NCBI RefSeq assembly: GCF_026230105.1
Contig: NC_079477.1
Location: forward strand, 15,691,001 to 15,755,000
DNA: 64,000 nucleotides
Source of the DNA: Diorhabda sublineata
Taxonomy: Eukaryota; Arthropoda; Insecta; Coleoptera; Chrysomelidae
Direction: 5' to 3'
Below the pieces are notes generated by a model. It searched no databases and was not told the origin of the DNA. It saw only the letters and a program-made list of their open reading frames with translations. The first letter of the stretch is position 1. Every line of letters begins with the position of its first letter. The translations under genes were made by a program, and so were the position numbers. Shown here one piece after another: positions 24,871-36,519 of this stretch.

Positions 24871-27829
24871 AGTTAAAAACTTAGTTCTGAAAATGAGTTC
24901 AAATAAATCAAAGTAACCAGTAGATCACATGTAGGTATGTTCCTGCTTAGAAGACTAAATGTCGTGGTAAGGGAAAAAATCAATTTATTGATAAACCTTC
25001 TGATAAGATCCTACATATTAAAATAATCATTAACTTTGATTAACCATTGAAATAGATAGTATAGAAGGGATAAATAATAATTAGAAGTTTCACTTGAAGT
25101 CTTTCATCTATCGTTAGCAATTTTCTTGTTCACACCACCCATAAATCTCTTTGATTCTTTTTTTGTGTTGTTAAACCAAAACTCTTTTAATCTCAACACA
25201 TCGTTCCCTCACAGTCGGCAAGTAGTATACTACTATTTTTCCCAACAAACATTTTCTGTAGATGATGCAAGCAAATGAGTTTGAAATCCTCTAAAGAAAG
25301 CACTAATTTGCAAAAAAAAAATAATAGTTATAGGAGAAAAATTTTTATTCTCAAACTTACCTGACTCTAGAATTCACAAGATGAAAAACAACATAAGTAT
25401 CGTTCTATTATTAGTCACAACAATAAGTTCGCAATTTCAAATATCTTAGTTAGTGATTTAACTAATAGGGGATTTGATGTTTAATCATAACTATTCCAAG
25501 CGAAATAATTATATTGCAAATAAATCGAAAAACAAAAAATCATAATTAGAATATGTAAAAATAATTAACCAGAATTGAAAACATTTTACAATTTCTATTG
25601 TTATTCATTTTGCTACGCAGTGAAGTGTTTGAATTTGGATAATATTTATTTTCAATTTTCAGCTATAAAATATGGAGATTTTCGAAATAACTCTGGTGAT
25701 AAAAATTTACAGTTGAATTAAAAAAATATTTGTATCCAAAATATTTTCAATAATTCTATGAGATTTACATTACCTGGCCATTAGAGAGATAGGTGAAATA
25801 GTCTTCTAAACATGTGGATAGCTCCAAGTACTGGAAGAAATTAAAATTAACACAGGAAAATTATGGCTGCTTTACTTTAAAATCCTATACCTGCAATAAT
25901 TTACTATACATTGAACTACAGGCAACATTGATTACAATAATCATATTTTACAGAAAAATAAATCCACACTGTAATCTTCAAACTTTTTCTGTTTTATAAT
26001 TAAATTTCATCCATATATTCTCAATTATTCTAGATAATTATCACTCACAACTATTTTCTAAATATGTGTAATTTGTGTTTATAATATGTATATTATTATA
26101 TATTATGTATGTAAGTATGTTTGAAAATTTGACTTAAGTAGTTGAAGAGAGTTGAATCTTGAATAATCTTGAAAAAAAAAAGAGTAAACACATTAACATA
26201 TGAAACTAAAAATAGATTGATCCAAATTGAAATGAAACATTTGAGGGAAATAAAATTGAAAAACATCAATAGTTAATGAAGTGGTATGGATTTATAATGT
26301 AAATGAACCAACAAAGAATAATGGATACAGATACAGATAACAAAACAGAATGGCTTAGAAGTAACGGGTGGTAGTAATTATGACGCCTATAAATTGGATA
26401 GGGAAAACAAAAAAGAAGAAAAATATGATAGATTGGATCATAAGATTCACCAGCGTGTTGATAGAGAGGGCATTTTTTTCGGATAATCTTAGTTTATATA
26501 TTATGTTTAGAAACTCAGTAAACTAAATGATTGAGTACATATAATTTGATCATAGAAGGAAAACAACGAGAACATATCTATAAGTAATCAATATTATCGA
26601 TCAAATTTGATAAAGTGAATCAATTCTCTTTCTATTCACATCTTATAGGTTTAGTATAACTTAGTTTGATTTTCAATAATATCGACATTATTTACAAACA
26701 AAATTTGAATTATTATAATCACCACTTGCTCTATTCAAAGGTGTTAATTTTATATGCTATGAATGTCTTCACTATAAGTACAATTACAATGTTTCATGTA
26801 CAGTGGATGAAAGTACGGTATAGCAAAATAATAATTGTGTTTCCATAATGACGGTGTATTTGGATTTATTCGTTAATATCTTAAGCGTGGGATGTGTGTT
26901 CAAAGATGATGAAAAGGTTAGGAAAAACATGTTTTTTGCATAAATTACAGGAAAAACTGTTTATTCCAGTGTAAATTTATTTAACTGTCTCAACTAATTA
27001 CAATCTAAAGACAAAATTACAGTCGATATATGTACAAAATAAGTCTCAAAAGTTTTAAAACCTTTTTCAAGTAATAATACAAATTAATGTAGCTACCATT
27101 TCGAATGTAGCTTAATTTCGAGTGCTTTGCACCAGATTGTTTGTAGTCCCGCGTTACAGAAAGTTGTCATTTCATAGATAATATTTCGTAGAAATGGACA
27201 AATCGAAACAATATTTATGTTATATTAGTTATTAACAAAGATAACAACATAATTTCAAATATTAGATAACATTTAAAGGTTTGTTTCATGAAAAAATGTA
27301 CCTCAGAAATATGAGAATTAATACCGAATCATTCAGAATTGAAAAAAAAAGACATAAAATTTTTCTATTAAGTATATCTATTTTTTGAATTATGCAACAT
27401 CCATGTTTAATTTCAATTGGACGAAGAAGATTATTTCTCTGAATCTGGATGCAAATATTTCAGCGGATTTTTTAGAGAAGGTCTCTTATGAAATTATCCA
27501 TTTTGTTTCGCATAAAATACCTACTAAAATACTACAAAGTTGTTAAATGTTAAATATGTTTCAATAGAGTTTGCACATCTTTGGGGAGTTCCGGAGGAGT
27601 GCTGATGGATGTAAACTGTATTGCTCTCAAATATACTAGTGTAACTCATAATCTAGATAATGGTTCGTCCATTTGTGTATATTGTTTCTATTTACGCCTA
27701 TTATAGAATCACATCCCTATGTTTAAATCAGACCATAATAAGCTTCCAGTTAACTGAAAAGGCACTAACCTCCTGAATCCTACGAATAAAATTAAAATAT
27801 TAAATAGACGAACAGCAAAAATTCAGATC

Positions 27830-27905
27830 CATAAGATTATGAACAAGTTTGTTGACGTGCGAAAAGCATTCGATCGTGATCAACCTCAAGATACCTACCT
27901 ACCAT
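27830..27905 (+). mobile_element. small LINE RT fragment
   Basis: The plus strand reads NKFVDVRKAFDRDQPQDTY, matching RT domain A (FxDxxKAFD) of non-LTR elements. Only about 25 codons are recognisable. Nothing before or after supports a longer element. Confidence 0.35.
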
Positions 27906-27976
27906 ATTGTTTTCACCAAACCTCCTCAATGCTCTCCCTTTTTCTAATAGTATAGGGTCGTACTTAAATGAAATTA

Positions 27977-27979
<3 letters not shown>

Positions 27980-28036
<57 letters not shown>
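27980..28036. repeat. (TA)n microsatellite
   Basis: About 28 TA units. The plus-strand open frame running through it is an artefact of the repeat. Confidence 0.98.
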
Positions 28037-28040
<4 letters not shown>

Positions 28041-29917
28041 TGAACGACATATGTAACCTAAAATTCATTCCCATTCCCAAAAATGAAATAGTAATAGTAT
28101 TTCGATGTAATATACCATGGATGGTTGAAAACTTATACCAAATAAGTTATGTTATCTATGAGATTTATCCATTTCAATGTGAAATTCTAACACTGGATAT
28201 CAAACTAAATAATTTTTGTATCAATGAATTCATTGGTAAAATTTTCGAAAATCATATCTTCGCGTATTAAATATACATAAACTTCTCAGACAACTCTTTT
28301 TCAATATGCATTAGTAGTAACCGGAAATACTACTAATACTTGAAGAATTGTTTTTCACAATATTTTTCAAGCAAAAATATTTGTAACTACAATTAAACGA
28401 ATGTTAATTCCTGCTTGCCTAGCATCTGAATCTAGCATTACTTGAAAATTATATACGGTAACCACCCACTAGATCTCACAAGTCTTAAGGCACTTTGACA
28501 TGATGCAAAACAACTTTCAAGAAATTTCATTCAAAATATTTCATACAATAATATAGCATGTTGCTTGACATTATGGAAGCTTTTCCGCTGTATCATGGCT
28601 GCCTCTAACAGAACTTCTATAAGATAAAGTATAAAAATTCCTAACCTCTAATTTCATCTAATAATTTGTGACCAGTTTGAGTTTGAAAAGTGAGCAGTAA
28701 ATCACCAACAATAATGTATCTGTTGCTGTCTTGCTTCTGGAGCTTGATGGACAGGTTGGTTTTTATGCCAAAAGTAACTAGATTTCTCTCTAGAACGTGG
28801 CACCATGCCGATAATGTTGCAAATGCGAGATCTTGCATGAAAGAATCAACTGAATTACATCTACGCATGGATTTAATCAAGTAATATTGCATCTTGCATT
28901 GCATTGCATGTTGTATTACATCATGTCAAGCGGTATTTAGACCCAAAATAAGTTCATACAATTGCAAGAGGAAAACGTCGATTGTTGTTTTGTCAAGGAT
29001 ATTATGTAAGAGAAAAATAACAAATTTTATAGTGAAAATCAATACAGTTACAGTTTTCAATTCCCATTCTACATCTGTTCATGAAAACCTCTAAGTATCG
29101 ACTAATACTTAATCAGGAAACTAAATATACATGAAAATTATTTACATTTGATACATTTATTAAAAATTATCTATGTTTTAGACAGTACTATCTTGAACGC
29201 TTTATTTGCACAAGCCCAAAATTTTTTTTTGGAAAATTAAAAAAATAAGTTTTTAGTAAATTCACAAATATAACAAATATAAATTTACTCTTTGGCACTG
29301 CAAAGAACGTTTATTTAGGGGTTGGTATTCGTTAACACTTCGCCCTAACTGAACCAAGTCTTAAGCACTTATTAAATAATACTACGAGAAAATTACATCG
29401 CTTAAAAGTTTAGATTTCCAGAAAAACAAACACGAGGAAATTCCGAATACTATGAATATATTTTGGTTCGAGGTATTGAAAAGAAAATAACCTCTTAAGT
29501 TTTTTTCATTGCCATTAATACTGAATTTGATAAATTTATCAAAAATGATAATTCAAAGACTAAAACGTCTTTAATATAGATGAATAAAAGCCACATTTTG
29601 AGACATATTTTTGACTTATTTTTAGAACAATGCTTTTATTATAATATATAAAGAAATCCAATAAATCATTTTCTCTATTGGTACGAAATTAAAAATCAGT
29701 TCACACATTCGTACTTTTCTTACAGCTATGGTTCTAGGACAACAATTGAGCAAATGAGCTGGATAGAAATACAATTGAAAAAAAGACTGAAATAACATAA
29801 AAGTTGAAACTGTGAAAAACCAGCTAATTGAAGTTTCGAGTAGTTTTGGATGTAATCATAGTTGTGTATGAGATATGAAATAATGAAGTGAAGTCTAGAA
29901 AAACTCTCTCACTAGTA

Positions 29918-29923
29918 TTTATT
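29918..29923 (-). terminator. candidate Abd-B polyadenylation signal
   Basis: AATAAA on the minus strand, about 440 nt after the Abd-B stop codon, is the first canonical hexamer downstream. Further AATAAA hexamers lie at 29640-29635, 29315-29310 and 29206-29201. An ATTAAA at 30307-30302 is probably too close to the stop. Which one is used cannot be told from sequence. Confidence 0.35.
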
Positions 29924-30359
29924 GACATGTACAATACCAGTGGTTTCTGTGCCCATACAAAATTAAAACGTGAACTGAAGATGAGAGCTGGCTTTGCCAC
30001 GACGAAATATAATCAATTTAAAAGTAACAGTTACAAGAAAATGTCTGTATAAGAATTTTTCATATATCTTTTCGCCAAGAAAAAGGTTAACATATCCAAA
30101 ATAGTATGATAAATATTAATATTCATGAACGTGTGAAAGAACAAAATTCAATAATCACTTTGGGGGTTATTTTCACACATAACCATTCATACCTCGATTA
30201 TATGCCAAAATACATCAAATATTTCGAAATTTACATAGCGAAAGTTTTTCTGGAGAAAATGGTTCTAGTTTTCTTGTAGTAAAAATGACACTAAAGAGTA
30301 TTTTAATTGGCTAGCCCATGGTGATGATGGCCCAAAACTACCCCAGAAAACGGCATTGG

Positions 30360-30775
30360 TCACTGATGGTGTTTCAACGTCCCATTAGCAGAAACGTGAT
30401 GGTTCACAATATGATGCGGCGTATGAACTTGGTGCGAAGGATGGTGATGCGAACCATGATGGTTCTGGTTGTTGGTAGCGGAATTGTTGTTGTTTTGTTG
30501 CTGCGATTGCTGCCGTTGGTTGTTTTTTTTATTTTTCATTCTTCTATTTTGAAACCAAATTTTCACTTGGCGTTCGGTAAGATTCAAATTCCTTGCCAAT
30601 TCCCAACGTTTCTGTTTCGAAACGTAGGCATTGAATAAAAATTCTTTTTCCAACTCCAATGTCTGAAATTTGGAGTACGGCTTGCGTTTTTTGCGAACAG
30701 TTACCTGTCCGGTCCATTCGAGAGGATTTGTCCCAGCTCCACAAGGAACTGTTACACCCATGGAACCCAGCGAAC
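30360..30775 (-). CDS. Abd-B: Abdominal-B, exon 2 (homeobox exon and C-terminus)
   Basis: This exon encodes the DNA-binding part of the posterior Hox transcription factor Abd-B, a nuclear protein that specifies posterior abdominal and genital segments. The homeodomain spans 30698-30519 (60 residues). It starts VRKKRKPYSKF and contains the Abd-B-class segments NAYVSKQKRWELARN and KIWFQNRRMKNKKN, with W48, F49, Gln50, N51 and R53 all present. Just upstream is NPLEWTGQVT, the Trp-containing motif typical of Abd-B. The tail after the homeodomain is Gln, Asn and His rich and ends at TGA (30362-30360). The acceptor is TCTTTTTGCTTCAG with AG at 30777-30776. The exon opens with two bases that complete a Gly codon begun in exon 1, giving the join PPP-G-SLG. 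The homeobox has no intron. Identity is certain from the homeodomain; the exact 3' UTR extent is not. Confidence 0.97.
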
Positions 30776-33700
30776 CTGAAGCAAAAAGAGATGGGGATGA
30801 TCCCCACATAACTGTGAACAATTAAATATTCATAACAAGTATTTGTCAATGTATTTGCGATTAATTTCAAGTTGCAATCAACATTTCATTACTTATCTTG
30901 AATTTAATTTATTTTTTAAATTGACATTTGTTCATTCAAATTGCTGCTTTCATTAATTTCAATACTTCACGCCCATTGTTTTTAATTTTTTTGATATATA
31001 GAAATAATTAATTTCAAAAAAATGCAAAATTAATTAAAGTGAAATCAATATATGGGACATTCAGCACGTTCTTTGAAAATATTTGATATAATATTCTTTT
31101 ATTATTACTGTTATATTAAATTCGAATATTTTTGAAAATAAATAACATAATTTCTTTTGTTTTGCATTTTATTTACGGATTAGGATTGCTTAAATAAAGA
31201 GATGCATACTAGCAGAGCATATTTAGTATCTACTTCATAATATAGATAGTATGGCAAAAAAATATTATTCTCGGTCGAAGTTTTAAAAGGGAGGAAAGTA
31301 CCAAATGCTGAAATTCCAGCAATAGTTGACTCCTTCAGTAGAAATACAAATCTGAAATTCTCATTCTAATTTCAGAATTTTATTGTTCTTACTTTGAGAT
31401 CCGTTCTATCCAAGATGTGAATATTCTGGCTTGATAATGAATAACCAAACCACGTAATAAGAGAAAAGTTCTCTCTTCACTTTCTAAACGACCATATACA
31501 TTGAATAAAATTCGACAGGATCTCAGGATACTTAAGTTTGGACTTCTAAGGAGACTTTATTTATATTGTTAAATCATATTTATAATGTTTCCTTATATGA
31601 CATGATGTTTGTAGATACTATAAGACTTATGAGTACAAAGAGAAGAATATAACGATATAGAACAAGTATAACATTACCTCCATCTCATTCTCTTTAATCT
31701 ATTTTCTTTACGCTTGTGGTATAAGTAAAGCTTGCTAACACCCTTTTAACATATGCCTTTTGGGTTCAATTTACACTGTTATGTATCAGACATTATACTG
31801 TTTATTAGTCTGCTAACAAGTCACTGCACCTTTACATACCACCTGAAGACAATAGACATAGTAGATGACGTCAACTGTGGATAATGAAAGCAAGCCATAG
31901 AGACAGCAAAACATGTACTCTGTGAAGATTTTACCTATTTTAGCAAAAGGTTTAGGTTCCTACAATGAGTAGTACTAGTACCTTGGAAAGTGTGACAAAA
32001 CATTTCCACAAAAATAACTCCCCTTGAAAAGCAAAGTCTCGCACAAAATATCCTTTTAGGTGCAGAGGGGATGGAAAATTAAAACGAGTTCCCTACACTG
32101 TTATGACTATGAGTCCTCTATTGAAAAGCTATGAATTGTGGAAATGTTTTCCAATACGTTGGTTGTTTCCCTATTTTCTCGTTTAAAAGAGACCCAGGCT
32201 AGTGAGATCCATCTTTTCCTCTTTTTCAAAAGGTTTCTAGTATAGCACCTTTCTTACATGTAATCTTATCCTCCAATATATCAAACAAATATATCTTTTG
32301 TCATAATGAAAATAAATTTTCTCGTAGTTTTTCACAGTATATCTTATCCAAGCAATATCGTGCTCAAGATAGTTATTTCATTTTCAAGTTCAATTTGCTG
32401 GTTCAATGTATGCATTATTGACTATCCAGACTATCCAGAATCACTTAACTGTGACCTTCGGTGGCGAATAACGATCAACAGAATAAAAATACTTGGAATT
32501 ATTTTTAGGAATCCGTTACACTATTTCAACAAGTTCAAGTTTGCTTGACAATTTTCAAAATCAAATGTTCCAACAAACAACTAATGAAAAGTTAACTATC
32601 CGAAAATACTTCAGGTTCACTCCATTCTTGAAACAAATCCAATTGCATTGTTATCTGTTAGAGATGGAATGAAAAAACACAGATAATATGAAATTTGATA
32701 TAAATTCCTTCAATATACTACTCTTGGCTTCTGTTATCTGATATCTTCGCCTTTATCTACTTCTTACATATTTGTAAAGTATTTTTTGGGATTGAAGGAT
32801 GTCTCGATCGTTCGTCATCCTTAACTGATTCATTTCCACTTTAATAATGCTTATAACAATCTTAAACAGTTCTAAAAGTTACTGTGTCATAACCATATAC
32901 AGGTTATAATATTTAATATCTATGGGACTATTCAAAGCAAGACTCTATACTACTGGTATGTTCAAGATCTATATTTCAAAAATTGTAAATTATCACAAAA
33001 TCGACTAAAGTACCATACTAGAGTATACACTAAACTTGTAACTGCTTGCCTCAACATATTAAAAGTTGAAATAGATTCAGTGTAGATAATTGCTGCTACC
33101 GATATAAGTTCATTTACCGTATTTGTTTGTCACTTTTTACCTACTTAATTTTGAATAGTAGGTTACTGGATACCTTAATCCAGACCTGTCTCAAAATATG
33201 TAAATGCAAAGAGTGGTTTTGAATAAAAAGAATTAACATATGCTATCGAGTTTTGATTCTAATTATAATTAGAAAGATTAATATTTTTAATTGATAGAAA
33301 GGACAAAGATTAAGGAATCATTTTTTTTATAGTCCGCAAGGATCCGACACATATAATAAATATAAAAGATCAATAATATACGGATATTTATTATAAAAAT
33401 AGAAGATATTAGTACGTTTATTCAATTTATTCAAGAAAATGAATAGTTAAAAGATACTTCACAGCTACTAAATATGCCATTTCAATTTAAACGATTATTG
33501 TTAATAAAGGCACACGTTTAAAAAGACATAATTATTTGTTTACTTGTTTGAAACAAACGAATTGTTTGAAATTGACACTTAAAAACTAATGTGCAAAGCA
33601 AATATTATAGCAATCATAAATTTTAACAACCCCAGATCCTAAACTGGCGTAGTCACCAAATCTCAGCTGTTAATACAGAAGGTTAACAGGCCTGTCATTG

Positions 33701-35186
33701 AACCCACTTTTGTTTTAATTCTGAAATATAAGCTTTTATTCGATGTGTGGATGGCAAATAAATATTTGTCAAAATACAGCACTCCTAGATTTCAAAAAAA
33801 GGAATAAATAGAGAATTGAGAAAAACATGATCCTAAACTAAGAATCATTTAATTCCATTAAAATATAAAAATATTACACTTTTAATGGTGTAAATTATGT
33901 AATTGAGCAAAATTTTGGGAACGAGAAAAAAATTATGCTTATAAAAATAAAATAAATATTGAGAGCGATAACAATGGGAAAAATAATGGAATTCAAAGCG
34001 AAAGTTATACTATTATACTCATTTTGTGGTTTCATTTTATACTGTAGATACTATACATAGTCAATTTTACTTTTTTTACATGCTGTTCGTGACTTTTTAT
34101 TTATACATAAGTACTTTCAGATATATATTGCTTCTAGGTTACGAATGAACTAATAGATATAAAATGTAAAGTGGCCCACAAATTCTTTGATTTACACAAA
34201 TTTAAATGTTTAAATAATTATTTGGAATTGCTGGACCAATATTGGGAGAATGCTTCGAATCACGACCTTCAATATAAGGTAAACAAATAAATAATTTAAA
34301 GATCAAGGATGGAAAAAGATTTATGAGAACAAAATTATCTTGAATATTCATAAGGCGAATAAAATTGGAATTTAAACATAATGATTATAATTACGATTGA
34401 GTAAAAAATTTTGTTGACATATTTTTATATTGAAACTTGTTATTGAACCGGTCTAAAAGTCGTTTACATGCGTGACTCGTTAGTCAGCTGATTCGTTACG
34501 TGATTGTAAACCATTCACGAAGACTTTATTTATATACCTACTCCTGTATAATATCGCAATATATTTTTTATTATTTAACTCTCTGAAATTAAATTAAGAT
34601 TTTAATACCTAACTAAATTTAACAAACATGTAGCTTTTTTCCTATTGTGAAAGACCGTTATGAAGATGTACCACTTTTACTGGCAATAAAACTGACCTAG
34701 GTCTAATAGAAAATGGACGTGAATGCTAGAGTGTAATTCTCATTGTTAGGACCTTGCTCCATTAGTTGTTTCATAAGTAGGTATGTTTGTTCACTATTAA
34801 TTCCATATTAGAATATCCATTTGAAAATCAATCTTATATTTGTCTTACTGAACTTGAACTTAAAAGAAAATTCGAAATACGTAACTGTAACTATATTTTA
34901 ACCAGCTAAAGAAATTATCGATCTGAAACGGTTTCTGGCCTACGAGACAACCAACTACTACTTGAGTTCGCCGACCGTACCTCGAAAATCAACAGACACC
35001 GAGCGCAATTTTGAATTCTGATGCCATCTAGCGTTCTCACGAGAAACTATAAGCCCACGTATGTTTATTCAATTCGAATTGAGTGTGAAATTATTCGACT
35101 ATAATTTTTAAATAATATCATCGTCTAAAATTAAAGTATTTGAACTACTTGGAATAAAACAAATATATAAAAGTAAATTAACTCAC
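30776..35186 (-). other. Abd-B: Abd-B intron 1
   Basis: This 4,411-bp intron has GTGAGT at the donor and a pyrimidine-rich TTTTTGCTTCAG acceptor. It interrupts a Gly codon in phase 1. It is AT-rich with no convincing coding sequence. Two spots near exon 1 are richer in CpG than the rest: 34455-34515, with a near-palindrome around TCAGCTGA, and 34960-35060, with a CTCF-like site. These may be regulatory, which is inference. I saw no transposon relic or microsatellite in it. Confidence 0.9.
35023..35034 (-). promoter_or_regulatory. CTCF-like site just inside intron 1
   Basis: The minus strand reads ACGCTAGATGGC, an 11 of 12 match to CCRSYAGRKGGC and containing the CTAGATGGC core seen in fly sites. 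It lies 153 bp beyond the exon 1 donor. It has the same orientation as the promoter-side site, so the two bracket exon 1. Confidence 0.35.
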
Positions 35187-36027
35187 CTGGAGGAGGATAA
35201 GGTGTAGACGGAACTGGTTCAGGTGCGTAATTACCAAGGCCATAACCTCTATCATGGGCATGTGTAAACGATGCAGATTCAGCAACCATAGCTGCAGCGG
35301 CTGCAGCTCGACCTCGATCATCTGCAGGTAGATACGGGACGGCTTGGTGGGCATCCACATGATGCCTGGATGTTGTCGAATACGGAGAATAATTACACCA
35401 AGAACTACCAGAGAAACTTTGATGACATGATGATACAGCGGGATCAGCGCTTGGACCAGCTGGAACGGTATTATATTTGTACTCTGGAGTACCGGCAGCT
35501 GCTGTAGCGGCCGGAGACCAAAAGGACAGAGGTGCTTTCCTATCTCTGTTACCTGAAGCATCACCTGCAAGATTGTAGTATGTCGGCGCATTGTACTGAT
35601 GATGATTCAGTCCAACGGTGGGTTCAAATGCTGTTTGATGGTTTTCTGAAGGTGAATACGACCAAGGCTGACCATGACCGTGCCTTATGACACCATCCCC
35701 ACAGTCACCGTAACCACCAGATGTTAACCGTTTAGCGGGAATGTGTAAAGGACCTGCTGAGCCACTGTTACTGGTGACACTGGCAGGCGAGGAACTCGAT
35801 GTCGCCGATGTAGTAGCTGCAGGAGCTGGTACCGTAGTTGGACTAGTCATTCCGCTATTGCTGATCGGCGTAGCTGCACTTTGAGGTGCTGGAGGGGGGC
35901 TATCTTCGTAGAGGCTACCGTTCATCATGGACCACCAGGCTACCCCGGCGGAAGACCCCGTTCCGGTGGCTGGAGACGATCCCGGGGGATGTACATGATC
36001 GTACAGGGTTGGCGCCGCGCACGCCAC
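35187..36027 (-). CDS. Abd-B: Abdominal-B, exon 1 (N-terminal coding exon)
   Basis: This is the N-terminal, mostly disordered half of Abd-B, rich in Ser, Ala, Pro, Gly and His. Segments resembling insect Abd-B include SLYEDSPPPAP, GPLHIPAKR, QPWSYS, SSWCNYSPYSTTSRHH and STPYPPPG. The exon ends CCTCCTCCAG before the donor GTGAGT (35186-35181) in phase 1, matching exon 2. Joined from 36027 the protein would be 418 residues. The start is unclear. The frame is open to 36027, where the codon is GTG, and an in-frame TAA lies at 36069-36067 with no ATG between them. No AG acceptor lies between that stop and the GTG. The first in-frame ATGs are the tandem pair at 35928-35923, which would give 385 residues. 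Possible explanations are non-AUG initiation, a mutated or misread ATG, or a true start at the tandem pair. The CpG content is well above the surrounding DNA. Confidence 0.93.
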
Positions 36028-36031
36028 GGGG

Positions 36032-36226
36032 TCAGCGATGGTAAGGATGATTGTTGGGCAATTCGATTACAGTTGCGAAGAATAATCCAACGACATTCCG
36101 ATACAGTTGGAAGAGATCACAACGTGACACCAGTCGAGAAGGGAGTAGTTTATGAAACAAAAAAAAACACCACAATGAGACAAAGTTAAAAATATTTTCC
36201 GCACATAAAAATTTTTCAAAAGTCAC
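36032..36226 (-). other. possible upstream ORF in the Abd-B leader
   Basis: A 64-codon frame in the presumed Abd-B leader ends CATCGCTGA at 36034-36032, four bases before the GTG that opens the Abd-B frame. It is in a different frame and resembles nothing I recognise. If the leader starts near 36.44 kb it would be a uORF, and its stop next to the non-AUG start could matter for reinitiation. It may equally be chance. Confidence 0.25.
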
Positions 36227-36507
36227 TTCGCGGTTATTTATAGTTTTATAAATGTTTTTGACACTTATATTTTTAAAAAAATAATTTTCTTTTTTAATTT
36301 TGTTTGAATATTTGTGTATTATATTTTCTTAAATAAATTTTTTTTTATCGTGTGATTCAATTCCGGAAAATAATCGCGATCTATTCATACGCTCGTCGTG
36401 TTTATGTGATGTCAACACCACACAAGTATCAAACACACACTGAAGTCGTGTGGAGTGTGGTGCTCCTTCGCGTTTAGATTCTGACCGCTTGGATCCGGAA
36501 CGCGCGT

Positions 36508-36519
36508 GCGATCTAGCGG
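36508..36519 (-). promoter_or_regulatory. CTCF-like site in the Abd-B promoter region
   Basis: The minus strand reads CCGCTAGATCGC. It matches the general CTCF consensus CCRSYAGRKGGC at 11 of 12 positions, with C instead of G at position 10. CTCF is known to bind at Abd-B promoters and bithorax boundaries in Drosophila. Occupancy here is inference. Confidence 0.35.

Larger units (their letters stand above)
24871..29600. other. AT-rich DNA downstream of Abd-B
   Basis: No supported gene. Holds the TA tract and the small RT fragment. A perfect donor-like CAG|GTAAGT lies on the minus strand at 25375-25367 without a matching exon. The frames on both strands at 28641-28904 overlap each other and are not recognised. 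Confidence 0.5.

Noticed and set aside
27968..28270. 100-codon frame beginning with Ile-Tyr repeats
   Set aside because: Created by the TA microsatellite; the remainder resembles nothing.
1..30359. mir-iab-4/mir-iab-8 microRNA expected 3' of Abd-B
   Set aside because: I looked by eye for the conserved GTATACTGAA seed region on both strands and found no match. It probably lies outside the window.
30318..30638. 106-codon plus-strand frame
   Set aside because: It is the antisense shadow of the Abd-B homeobox exon.
35178..35591. 137-codon minus frame with Leu, Gln and Arg bias
   Set aside because: It is an alternative frame of Abd-B exon 1. The Abd-B frame fits known protein segments and the splice phase.
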